Part shown: positions 7,028 to 14,364 of the stretch, piece after piece
Position numbering within the stretch: the stretch's first letter is position 1
Layout: each line of letters opens with the position of its first letter
DNA from: Deltaproteobacteria bacterium
GTDB lineage: Bacteria; Myxococcota; Polyangia; Haliangiales; Haliangiaceae
NCBI GenBank assembly: GCA_018262455.1
Contig: JAGSPR010000127.1
Coordinates: 1-21,295 of the forward strand
DNA: 21,295 nucleotides
Direction of reading: 5' to 3'
Position numbers and translations under genes: made by a program
Notes under the pieces: model-generated
What the model saw: only the letters and a program-made list of their open reading frames with translations
What the model was told of the DNA's origin: nothing
The model's database searches: none

Positions 7028-7774
7028 TCAGTAGTTGGTGACGCCGAGCGCGAGCTCCGCGACGACGAGGATCTCCGTGCCCTCGTCGCGGCGAACGCCG
7101 ATGCCGAGGAAGCCGGGGACGCCGCGGACGCCGGGCCGAGCAGCGAGGGCGAGGCCGAGGCCTGCGGTCGCCGTGAGGTCGCGGACGACGCGCATGTCGT
7201 CGAGGCGGTAGTCGCGGATGCGTGCGCGGAGCTCCGCGCGCGTCGCGGCGGTCGCCGGCCAGACGGCCGCTGCTTCGAACGCGAGATCCTCGTGGAGCCG
7301 TCGCGGGCCACCATGCTTCTCGCCGAGGAACACGCCGGCTGACTCGAGCTCGAGCGAGATCAACACGTCGTGGCCCGGCCACGCGCGGAATCCGACGACG
7401 GGCGTCGCGAAGCGCAGCTCGCCGGCCCACACCGTGAGCCCGCGAACACCGACGTACGCGCTCCAGTCCACGGCGTGCCACTGCAGCTCGTAGCGCGCGA
7501 AGTGCTTGAACCGGCTGTCGGGATCGAGGTAGTCGGGAGCCTCGAACGCGAACGCTTCGACGCGGTGGCGAAGCCCGCGACAGCGTCCCCAGGTGACGCT
7601 CAGGCCGTGCGCCGAGACATCGGCCCCGAGGCCACCGTCGGATGTCGTGTCGATCGTGGACCGGCTCTGGAACATCGTGATCGCGAGCCCGGTGTTCTCG
7701 CACGGCTCGGCGACCGCGATGCGGGTCACCCCGATGAGGACCCCGACGAGCACCCCGCGGCTAGTTGAACGCAT
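7028..7774 (-). CDS. Exported outer-membrane barrel-like protein, unknown family
   Basis: 248 residues. A signal peptide (MRSTSRGVLVGVLIGVTRIA, cleavage probably after AVA near residue 22) is followed by alternating beta-strand-like segments (WSAYVGVRGLTVWAGELRF, HDVLISLELESAGVFLG, TATAGLGLALAA, FLGIGV, ILVVAELALGVTNY) and a C-terminal Tyr, all consistent with a small outer-membrane beta-barrel. I do not recognise a named family. Its ATG lies inside the end of the upstream gene (14-base overlap), so the two are very probably translated from one mRNA and may act together. It converges on the barrel remnant on the other strand with 40 bases between stops. Confidence 0.75.
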   Translation of the reverse strand: MRSTSRGVLVGVLIGVTRIAVAEPCENTGLAITMFQSRSTIDTTSDGGLGADVSAHGLSVTWGRCRGLRHRVEAFAFEAPDYLDPDSRFKHFARYELQWHAVDWSAYVGVRGLTVWAGELRFATPVVGFRAWPGHDVLISLELESAGVFLGEKHGGPRRLHEDLAFEAAAVWPATAATRAELRARIRDYRLDDMRVVRDLTATAGLGLALAARPGVRGVPGFLGIGVRRDEGTEILVVAELALGVTNY

Positions 7775-8381
7775 TTGCGATCCCGAGCGTCAGCTCGTGG
7801 ATGCCGCCCGTCGTCGGGACGCCCTCGATCTGGTGGCGCGTGAACGATCCCCCGAAGTCGAGCCACAGCATCGCGTGCGATTTGTCGCGACCGAGGTGAA
7901 CCTGCGCGGTCACGCCCGCGTCGAGCGACACGCCGGGATAGCTGAGGCCTTGCTCGCCGAGCTTCGTCGCGCATTCCTCGGGGGGAGCGCACGGCACCTG
8001 CACCGAGCGAGAGCTGCTGATGGCGCCGAACCCGAGCCCGGCATGGCCGAGCAGCTGGAACATTCGCGCCTTGATCACATAGAACGTCGCGGCTGGCCGG
8101 TACGCGTACATGAACGCCGACTCTCCGTCGAGCTTGGAGGCGATCCCCGTGGCGGCGATCTGGAGCTCCGCGCCGAGCCGCCCGACCCGGAATCCGAGCC
8201 GGAGGCGCAGCCCGCCACCGCCGGAGAACTGCGCCGCGAGGCGTCCGTCGGTGCCGGCGACACCGACGCCGAGCCCCCAGAAGGCATTGACATCACCGGT
8301 GGCAGGCCCGCTCACGGCGGGTGCGCTCGTGGTGAGCACGAGCAGGAGCACGAGCACGAACGCGATGACGATACGCGACAC
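7761..8381 (-). CDS. Exported outer-membrane barrel-like protein, unknown family
   Basis: 206 residues. Strong signal peptide (residues about 1-24, hydrophobic core IVIAFVLVLLLVLTT, then SAPAVSG). The mature part is Gly-rich with alternating strands (GLGVGVAG, GLRLRLGFRVGRLGAELQIA, AHGLG-type turns, VSLDAGVTAQVHLG, AMLWLDFGGSFT, HELTLGIANAF), typical of small outer-membrane beta-barrels. Two Cys lie in a loop (VPCAPPEEC) and could pair. The start is a GTG at 8381 with GAGG 8 bases upstream. It is the first gene of a two-gene minus-strand unit and overlaps the next by 14 bases. It is divergent from the diguanylate cyclase gene. Function not assignable. Confidence 0.75.
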   Translation of the reverse strand: MSRIVIAFVLVLLLVLTTSAPAVSGPATGDVNAFWGLGVGVAGTDGRLAAQFSGGGGLRLRLGFRVGRLGAELQIAATGIASKLDGESAFMYAYRPAATFYVIKARMFQLLGHAGLGFGAISSSRSVQVPCAPPEECATKLGEQGLSYPGVSLDAGVTAQVHLGRDKSHAMLWLDFGGSFTRHQIEGVPTTGGIHELTLGIANAFN

Positions 8382-8536
8382 ACCCCGAACCTCAGCAAGC
8401 CCGGCACCACGTGACGGCCAGGCGGAACGCGGAGTTACCGCCCGCTCGACGGCGGTTCATCGAGCCGACGCGACATCGATGTCAGCGCTGGGCGGGCGTC
8501 GACTGGACGGATCGCGGACGGGCCAGGTCGATCGTG

Positions 8537-8542
8537 TACCAT
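8537..8542 (+). promoter_or_regulatory. TANNNT box (TACCAT) 8 bases before the diguanylate cyclase start
   Basis: TACCAT is preceded by TG and ends 8 bases before ATG 8551. No Shine-Dalgarno is present in front of this ATG and no clear -35 is seen. It is consistent with a leaderless transcript. Confidence 0.3.
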
Positions 8543-8550
8543 TCCGCGGC

Positions 8551-10110
8551 ATGGGCAGCGACGCGGACGAGCGCAGCGGTGGACGCGCGACCGGCCGCGA
8601 CCGCAGCCAGCACGCGATCTCGGAGGCGCTCTACGCCCGGCGCAAGGCACTGGCCGATCTGATGCACTCGCTATCGCTGCGCGACGGCGACCTCGACCGG
8701 GCCATCCGCCAGATCACCGAGACCGCCGCCGACGTCCTCGGGGTGGAGCGGGCCAGTGTGTGGCGGCTCACCGAGGGCGGCCAGGCGATCGAGTGCGTCG
8801 ACCTGTTCGAGCGGACGCCGCCCCGCCACAGCGCTGGGACGCGGATCGTCGCCACCGACGTGCCGCGGTACTTCGAGGCGCTCCGCCACGAGCGCTCGCT
8901 CGCCGCGCACGACGCCCGGGTCGACTCCAGGACGAGCGAGTTCACCGCCAGCTACCTGGTGCCCAACCGGATCACCGCGATGCTGGATGCGCCGGTCTTC
9001 GTGCGCGGTCAGATGATCGGCGTGGTCTGCCACGAACATGTCGGCTCGCCGCGGACCTGGGAGTTCTTCGAGGAGCTCCTGGCCGCCACGTTCGCCGACT
9101 TCGTCGCGCTGGTGCTCGAGACCGCCGACTGGCGACGGGCCGAGGATGCGCTGCGCGACGAGCGCGACCAGCTCGAGAGCAAGGTGGCAGCACGGACCAG
9201 CGAGCTGCGCGACAGCGAGGCGAACCTGCGGTCGCTCCTCGACCTCTCGCCCATCGCGATGGTGCTCTCGAGCGCCAGCGACGGCAAGGTCGTCTACGTC
9301 AACCAGCGCGCGGCGGAGCTGTTCGACGTGCCGATCGAGGAGGCGCAGCGCCATTCGACGCCCGACTTCTGGGCCGTGCCCGCCGACCGCGAGCGGTTCG
9401 TCACCGAGCTCACCGGCAGCGGCCGGGTCGACGGCCTGGAGGTCGAGCTCCGCTCGCACCGCGGCCGGACCTTCTGGTGTCGGATGTCGGTCCAGCGGCT
9501 CCGCTTCGCCGGTGACGACACGCTGCTGGCCGCGATGGTCGACATCACCGAGCAGCGTCTGGCCGAGGCGCGCCTGCGCGACCAGGCGAACCACGACGAT
9601 CTCACCGGGCTGTTCAACCGCCGCCACCTCGAGGAGGTCCTGCGCGGCGAGCTGGAGCGAGCCCGGCGCTACGGCCGGCCGCTGGCGGTCGCGCTGCTCG
9701 ACGTCGATCACTTCAAGCGGGTCAACGACGGTCACGGCCACCTGGTTGGCGACCAGGTCCTGCGCGAGCTGGCGAAGCGTTGCGGTGCGGCGCTGCGGAC
9801 CACCGACGTGCTCGGCCGCTACGGCGGCGAGGAGTTCATCGTCGTGTTTCCCGAGACCGACTCCGGCGCGGCCAGCGTGGTCGCCGAGCGCATGCGCCGC
9901 GCGGTGGCGGAACCGCCGATGCAAGTCGGCGAGCTCGCGCTGGAGCTCACCGCGTCGATCGGCATCGCCGCGCTGCGACCCGGGGAAGAGCTGGTCGCCC
10001 TGCTCGGGCGGGCCGACGCGGCGCTCTACGCGGCCAAGCAGGCCGGCCGCGATCGCGTGGTCGTGGCGGCCGACGACGCGGTGGCCGCGCCGTTACTCGT
10101 CGGACGGTAG
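8551..10110 (+). CDS. Diguanylate cyclase with GAF and PAS sensory domains
   Basis: 519 residues, soluble. Domains in order: GAF (about 50-190), linking coiled coil (190-222), PAS (about 222-345, starting SEANLRSLLDLSPIAMVLSS) and GGDEF (about 350-510, opening HDDLTGLFNRRHLEEVL). The active-site motif is GGEEF at 425-429, a competent variant. The inhibitory I-site RxxD is present as RTTD (416-419) exactly five residues before it, so feedback inhibition by c-di-GMP is expected. The predicted reaction is 2 GTP to c-di-GMP. No membrane segment and no EAL domain are seen. The frame stays open upstream to 8110 but that part lies antisense to the barrel gene; ATG 8551 begins the plausible protein. 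GAF and PAS ligands are unknown. Confidence 0.95.
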   Translation: MGSDADERSGGRATGRDRSQHAISEALYARRKALADLMHSLSLRDGDLDRAIRQITETAADVLGVERASVWRLTEGGQAIECVDLFERTPPRHSAGTRIVATDVPRYFEALRHERSLAAHDARVDSRTSEFTASYLVPNRITAMLDAPVFVRGQMIGVVCHEHVGSPRTWEFFEELLAATFADFVALVLETADWRRAEDALRDERDQLESKVAARTSELRDSEANLRSLLDLSPIAMVLSSASDGKVVYVNQRAAELFDVPIEEAQRHSTPDFWAVPADRERFVTELTGSGRVDGLEVELRSHRGRTFWCRMSVQRLRFAGDDTLLAAMVDITEQRLAEARLRDQANHDDLTGLFNRRHLEEVLRGELERARRYGRPLAVALLDVDHFKRVNDGHGHLVGDQVLRELAKRCGAALRTTDVLGRYGGEEFIVVFPETDSGAASVVAERMRRAVAEPPMQVGELALELTASIGIAALRPGEELVALLGRADAALYAAKQAGRDRVVVAADDAVAAPLLVGR

Positions 10111-10314
10111 TCGGCTCGTTTCGTCTGCGCGTATCTGTGGGCCGAGGGCGGTCCAAGGTTGCAGAAAACGACCGCATCCCGGCGAGCCTGTCCTCGTGTG
10201 CAAGGGCTTTCACTTTGGATGGGACACTCCCCCCAAGATCGTACTCGGCCGCCGAACAAACGTCAGTCATTGCGCGATGCGGGGGCTGGCCAGCGGCGTG
10301 CACGTCCCCCGGTC

Positions 10315-11094
10315 ATGGGAGCCATTGAAAGACTGATGCGGCGGCTGGGCTACGCCCAGCTCCAGCGTTTCGGGCTGGTGCTCACACCGGACCAACGGAT
10401 CCTGTCGATGCGTCCAGCGGTGCTGGATGATGGATTCGGAGGACGGATCGTTGGCTGGCAAGATCATGATCTCGCCGGCACCGAGCTCGCCAGCTGGGAG
10501 CTCACGCGACCAGCCCCACCCAGCGAACCACCGCGTTGGGTACCGACCCCGGTGAGCGCGGTGACGATGCCGGAGCCCGCGGTGCCGCTGGCGCGCGGCA
10601 GCATCCCTCCAGCCCTCACGCCAGCGCACGCGATGATCCCGGAGCGCGTCGCCCCCGTGGTGCAGGCCGACGAGCCCGAGGACGAGTGGGAGTGGGAGAT
10701 CGCGGTCGCGCGGTCACGCCACACCACGAGCAGCCATCGCGTGGAGCCCGTCCTGCGGGCCGCGCCGGATCCCGAGCCACGTCGAGCAGCGCCGCCCGTC
10801 GCCGGACCAGGTCCCGTGCTGGCCCCCGCCGCGCGACGGCCGACCGTGATCCAGGTCTCGCCGATGCCAACGCTGGCCGACATGCGCTCGCCACATCGGT
10901 TCGAACCGGTCGTTCGCAGGGGATCACCTGCGCGCACGTTTCCCCGCGGGACGCAGCCCGCCGAGCATCGCGCACGCCCTCCAGCCACCGAGCTGAACAG
11001 CGTCCACGATGAGGTGACGACGATGGGCTCGTCGGTGGACACGACCGAGCTCTCGAGTCCGAGCCGCTTGCTGCGGAGCGCCTCGCGCCGCTGA
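10315..11094 (+). CDS. Hypothetical protein: compact N-terminal domain plus disordered Pro-rich tail
   Basis: 259 residues. The first 65 residues (MGAIERLMRRLGYAQLQRFG, then LVLTPDQRILSMRPAVLDDG and GGRIVGWQDHDL) look like a folded, probably conserved domain. The rest is rich in Pro, Ala, Arg and Glu with an acidic patch (DEPEDEWEWE near residue 120) and looks disordered. No signal peptide or membrane segment. I do not recognise the family; I have the impression that this N-terminus recurs in myxobacterial hypothetical proteins, but cannot confirm it here. It lies 204 bases after the diguanylate cyclase gene, in its own transcription unit or weakly linked to it. No Shine-Dalgarno or TANNNT box is visible at the start. 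Confidence 0.7.
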   Translation: MGAIERLMRRLGYAQLQRFGLVLTPDQRILSMRPAVLDDGFGGRIVGWQDHDLAGTELASWELTRPAPPSEPPRWVPTPVSAVTMPEPAVPLARGSIPPALTPAHAMIPERVAPVVQADEPEDEWEWEIAVARSRHTTSSHRVEPVLRAAPDPEPRRAAPPVAGPGPVLAPAARRPTVIQVSPMPTLADMRSPHRFEPVVRRGSPARTFPRGTQPAEHRARPPATELNSVHDEVTTMGSSVDTTELSSPSRLLRSASRR

Positions 11095-11122
11095 GCAGAA
11101 GCGCGTCAGGCTGTCCCGCTCC

Positions 11123-11139
11123 GCCCGTCCCCGACGGGC
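11123..11139 (+). promoter_or_regulatory. Perfect inverted repeat abutting the -10 box of the NRPS gene
   Basis: GCCCGTC-CCC-GACGGGC is a 7-bp perfect stem with a 3-base loop. It ends exactly one base before the TAGTAT box (11140-11145). It could be an operator covering the -16 to -32 region, or the terminator hairpin of the preceding gene, whose stop lies 29 bases upstream. It has no T-tract, which favours the operator reading slightly. Confidence 0.35.
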
Positions 11140-11145
11140 TAGTAT
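11140..11145 (+). promoter_or_regulatory. TANNNT box (TAGTAT) 6 bases before the NRPS start
   Basis: TAGTAT is the best -10-like hexamer in the intergenic gap and ends 6 bases before ATG 11152. Transcription would start at or beside the ATG. No Shine-Dalgarno at useful spacing and no clear -35. Confidence 0.4.
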
Positions 11146-11151
11146 CGGCGG

Positions 11152-14100
11152 ATGCGGGGGTGCGTGCATCACGCGATCGACGAGCAAGTCGCGCGAACGC
11201 CCGACGCGATCGCGGTGATCGATCGCGAAGGCCGCTGGACCTACCGCGACCTTGCTGCGCGCGCGAACCAGCTCGCGAACGTGCTGCGCGCGCAGGGCGT
11301 CGTCGCCGAGACTCCGGTCGGCATCGCGTGCGAGCGCTCGGCCGAGATGATCGTCGCGTTGCTGGCGATCCTGAAGGCAGGTGGGGCCTACGTGCCGCTC
11401 GATCCGGCGCATCCGCCCGAGCGCCACGGGATGATCGTCGAGGATTCGCGCCTCACGCTGGTGGTCACCCAGGCCGCGCTCGCGCCGCGGTTCGCGAGCC
11501 TCGCCCGCTGCGTGTGCATCGAGGACGCCGCGGGTGCTGCGACCACCCCGCCCTCCGACGACGTCGGCCCGGACGCCGCGATGTACATCCTGTTCACGTC
11601 GGGATCGACGGGCCGCCCGAAGGGCGTGGTCACCACGCATCGCCCGATCGCGAGCCGGCTTGCCTGGCAGCAGCAGGTCTATCCGTACGCCCCCGGCGAG
11701 GTCGCGGCCGCCCGCACCACGCTCGGCTTCGTCGATTCGGTCGCCGAGATCTTCGCACCCCTCGCGTTCGGGGTGCCGCTCGTCGTGATCGGTGGCGAGG
11801 CGCAGCGTGATCTCGCGTTGATGATCGACGAGGTCGCGGGCGCGCGCGCGACGCGGATCGTCATGGTGCCATCGCTGCTCGCCACGCTGTTCGAGCTCTA
11901 CCCCGAGCTCGCCGCGCGAACGCCCGACCTCACGTACTGGTTCGTCGGGGGTGAGCCCGTGCCGGTCGCGCTCGTCGAGCGGTTCCAGGCGACGATGCCG
12001 GGTCGCAAGCTCGTCAACATCTATGGCGCGACCGAGGTCGCCGGCGACGCGACCTACTTCGACTTCGATCACATGCCACCCGGGCTCGCGAACGCGCCGA
12101 TCGGGACGCCGCTGCTCGGTGTCCACGCGAGGCTCGTCGACGACACGCTGCGCGAGGTCGCCGATGGGGAGGTCGGCGAGGTCGTGGTCTCGGGCGTGTG
12201 TCTCGCGCGCGGCTACCTCCACCGCCCTGACCTCACCGCGCAGCGCTTCGTCGCGAACCCGTTCCCCGAGGGCGGCCTGCTCTACAAGATGGGCGACCTC
12301 GGCCGGCGGCTGCCGAGCGGCGACATCGAGTACCTCGGCCGCGCCGATCAGCAGGTCAAGATCCGCGGCATGCGCGTCGAGCTCGGCGAGGTGGAGTCCG
12401 TGCTGACCAGCCTGCCGGGCATCGCGCAGGCGGTGGCGATCGCGCGCGAGGATGCCGAGGCGCGGCGCACGCTGATCGCGTTCTTCACGGCCGCGCGCTC
12501 GCTCTCCGTGGGAGAGCTGCGCGCGGCCATGGCGAGTCGCGTGCCCGACTACATGGTGCCGACCCGGTTCGTGGAGCTTCCGGCGTTCCCGATCAACGCC
12601 AATGGCAAGCTCGATCGCCGCGCGCTGCGCGACTGGCCGATCGAGCTTGCGCCCGTGGGTGAGCCTCCCGCGACCTCCGACGAGCGCACGATCGCCGCGA
12701 GCTGGGAGGCGGTGCTTGGCTGTGGTCCGGTCGGGCGCACGCACGACCTGTTCGACCTCGGCGCGACGTCGCTGTCGGCGATGCGGATCGTCGTCCGCCT
12801 GCGCGACGAGCTGGCGCTCGCCATCCCGATCCGCGCGTTGTTCGAGCATCCGACCGTCGCGGGGCTCGCCGCGCATCTGGCGACGCTGCGGACCGACGTC
12901 GATCGATCCGGCTCGGGCCCGTTGGTCGCGACCGATCGCCCGATCCTCGCCGAGCTGCCGCTCAGCCACTACCAGGTGCCGTTCTGGTTGTTCTACGCCG
13001 TGACCGGCGATCTGTCGGTGGTCGCCGAGTGCTTCACGCTGACCCGCGAGGTCGACCTCGAGCGCCTCCAGCACGCGTACGCGAGCACGGTCGACGAGCT
13101 CGCGGCGCTGTGGATGGCGCTGCCGCGCTGGCGACCGGTCCAGCAGCCGGTGCCACGCACGCCGTGTCGGTTCACCGTGTGTGATCATCGCGCGAGCTCG
13201 CTATCCGAGGCGCGGCTGCTCCAGCGCGAGGCCGACGCCAACATCCTCGAGCCGTTCGACGTCACCCGGCCGCCGCTCATCCACGCCCGGCTGGTCCGGC
13301 TCCGCGGCGGTGATCATCTGCTCGTCGCGGTCCCGCACATCGCGGTCGACATGACCTCGCTGGATCTGTTCCGCCGCCAGCTCCAGGCGCACTACGCCGG
13401 TCCCGCTGCCCCGCTGCACGCTGCCAGCCTGCGTGATCTGATCGACTGGGAGCGCCAGGCCTCGCCCGACGAGGTCGAGTCCGATGCCGCGTACTGGCGC
13501 CGGATCGCGACCGGCCCGGCGTGGACGACGTTGCCGGCGCGCCTGTTCACGGGCAAGCACGCCGGCGCCGAGCTCCGCGCGATCGCCACGCGCGACATCC
13601 TCGACGAGACGCGGCTCGCCGCGTACGCCCGTGCCCGCGGCTTGAGCCTGCCGATTGCCGTGATCGGGGCGGTCTATGCCGCCCTGGCCCGGATCGCGGT
13701 GCGCTCCGATCCGACGGTGCTCCTCATGGTGGAGAAGCGCGACCAGCCGGCGACCCGCCACCTGGTGACCACGCTCGCGGCGCTGATGCGCGTCCACGTG
13801 TCCGGTGCGGCGGGCGCCACGGCCGACGAGCTCGTCGATCGCGTCGGGGCGCAGCTGCTCGCGTCCTACGACCACTCCGATCACCTGATGCGGCAACCGA
13901 CGCTGTTCAATGACTTCTGGGTGCGCGCACCACGCCCGCTCGCCCGGCTCGTGCGCGGCCTCAGCGCGTTCCTCGCACGCCGGTGGCCCGAGGCCGAGCT
14001 CGCACCTGACGCGCTCGCACAGATCGTGTTCGCGATCGTGCCGGCTCCCGAGCTTGCCCGTGGCGCCCGCAACATCCTCGCGTGCGTGAACCTGTGGCCC

Positions 14101-14364
14101 GAGGTCATCGAGCCCGATCGCGCGGATGATTGGCTGGTGCGACGCCGCGGGCTCGAGCTGATCCTCAAGCCCGGCGACCTCGTGATCAACACCGATCCGC
14201 TGATCGATCGCACGCTGCAGATCACGTTCTCGCGCGGCGCGCGGGGCGCGCTCGCGGTGACGCTGTACGGCGGCGGACTCGACCAGGCGGGCCTCGACGA
14301 GCTCGCGGCGGCGATCGCCCTGACGTGCGCGCAGCTCGGGCACGACCGGCGCGTGGTTGCATGA
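11152..14364 (+). CDS. Single-module nonribosomal peptide synthetase, order A-T-C, with atypical specificity pocket
   Basis: 1070 residues. Adenylation domain (about 5-495): A3 FTSGSTGRPKG (148-158), A5 YGATE (291-295), A7 YKMGDLGR, A8 GRADQQVKIRG and A10 NANGKLDRR with catalytic Lys486. Carrier domain (about 510-580) with LGATSL and Ser540 for the phosphopantetheine arm. Condensation-like domain (about 600-1060) whose core motif reads PHIAVDM (His729, Asp733) instead of HHxxxDG, with a divergent N-terminal motif LSHYQVPFW. No thioesterase or reductase follows. Aligning by eye to GrsA, the pocket residues read V, D, A, M, F, G, I, G, D, K: the first Asp that binds an alpha-amino group is Val (194), and Asp299 sits at the ninth position, as in published beta-alanine codes. 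It would therefore activate a non-alpha amino or carboxylic acid and pass it to an acceptor through the C domain. It is followed by an exporter with a 4-base overlap. Confidence 0.93.
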   Translation: MRGCVHHAIDEQVARTPDAIAVIDREGRWTYRDLAARANQLANVLRAQGVVAETPVGIACERSAEMIVALLAILKAGGAYVPLDPAHPPERHGMIVEDSRLTLVVTQAALAPRFASLARCVCIEDAAGAATTPPSDDVGPDAAMYILFTSGSTGRPKGVVTTHRPIASRLAWQQQVYPYAPGEVAAARTTLGFVDSVAEIFAPLAFGVPLVVIGGEAQRDLALMIDEVAGARATRIVMVPSLLATLFELYPELAARTPDLTYWFVGGEPVPVALVERFQATMPGRKLVNIYGATEVAGDATYFDFDHMPPGLANAPIGTPLLGVHARLVDDTLREVADGEVGEVVVSGVCLARGYLHRPDLTAQRFVANPFPEGGLLYKMGDLGRRLPSGDIEYLGRADQQVKIRGMRVELGEVESVLTSLPGIAQAVAIAREDAEARRTLIAFFTAARSLSVGELRAAMASRVPDYMVPTRFVELPAFPINANGKLDRRALRDWPIELAPVGEPPATSDERTIAASWEAVLGCGPVGRTHDLFDLGATSLSAMRIVVRLRDELALAIPIRALFEHPTVAGLAAHLATLRTDVDRSGSGPLVATDRPILAELPLSHYQVPFWLFYAVTGDLSVVAECFTLTREVDLERLQHAYASTVDELAALWMALPRWRPVQQPVPRTPCRFTVCDHRASSLSEARLLQREADANILEPFDVTRPPLIHARLVRLRGGDHLLVAVPHIAVDMTSLDLFRRQLQAHYAGPAAPLHAASLRDLIDWERQASPDEVESDAAYWRRIATGPAWTTLPARLFTGKHAGAELRAIATRDILDETRLAAYARARGLSLPIAVIGAVYAALARIAVRSDPTVLLMVEKRDQPATRHLVTTLAALMRVHVSGAAGATADELVDRVGAQLLASYDHSDHLMRQPTLFNDFWVRAPRPLARLVRGLSAFLARRWPEAELAPDALAQIVFAIVPAPELARGARNILACVNLWPEVIEPDRADDWLVRRRGLELILKPGDLVINTDPLIDRTLQITFSRGARGALAVTLYGGGLDQAGLDELAAAIALTCAQLGHDRRVVA

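Noticed and set aside
6985..7030. Inverted repeat TGACCG / CGGTCA at the convergent stops of the barrel remnant and the barrel gene
   Set aside because: The repeat is mostly the two facing TGA stop codons themselves; the 34-base spacing and short arms do not make a terminator.
8110..8550. Upstream in-frame extension of the diguanylate cyclase gene
   Set aside because: It lies antisense to the barrel gene, has Pro/Ser/Arg/Thr-rich composition and no GAF-like fold; the ATG at 8551 with its TANNNT box is the natural start.
10924..13188. 754-residue open frame on the minus strand, antisense to the NRPS start
   Set aside because: Same low-complexity Arg/Glu/Asp/His composition; the plus strand has clear adenylation and carrier motifs in this region.
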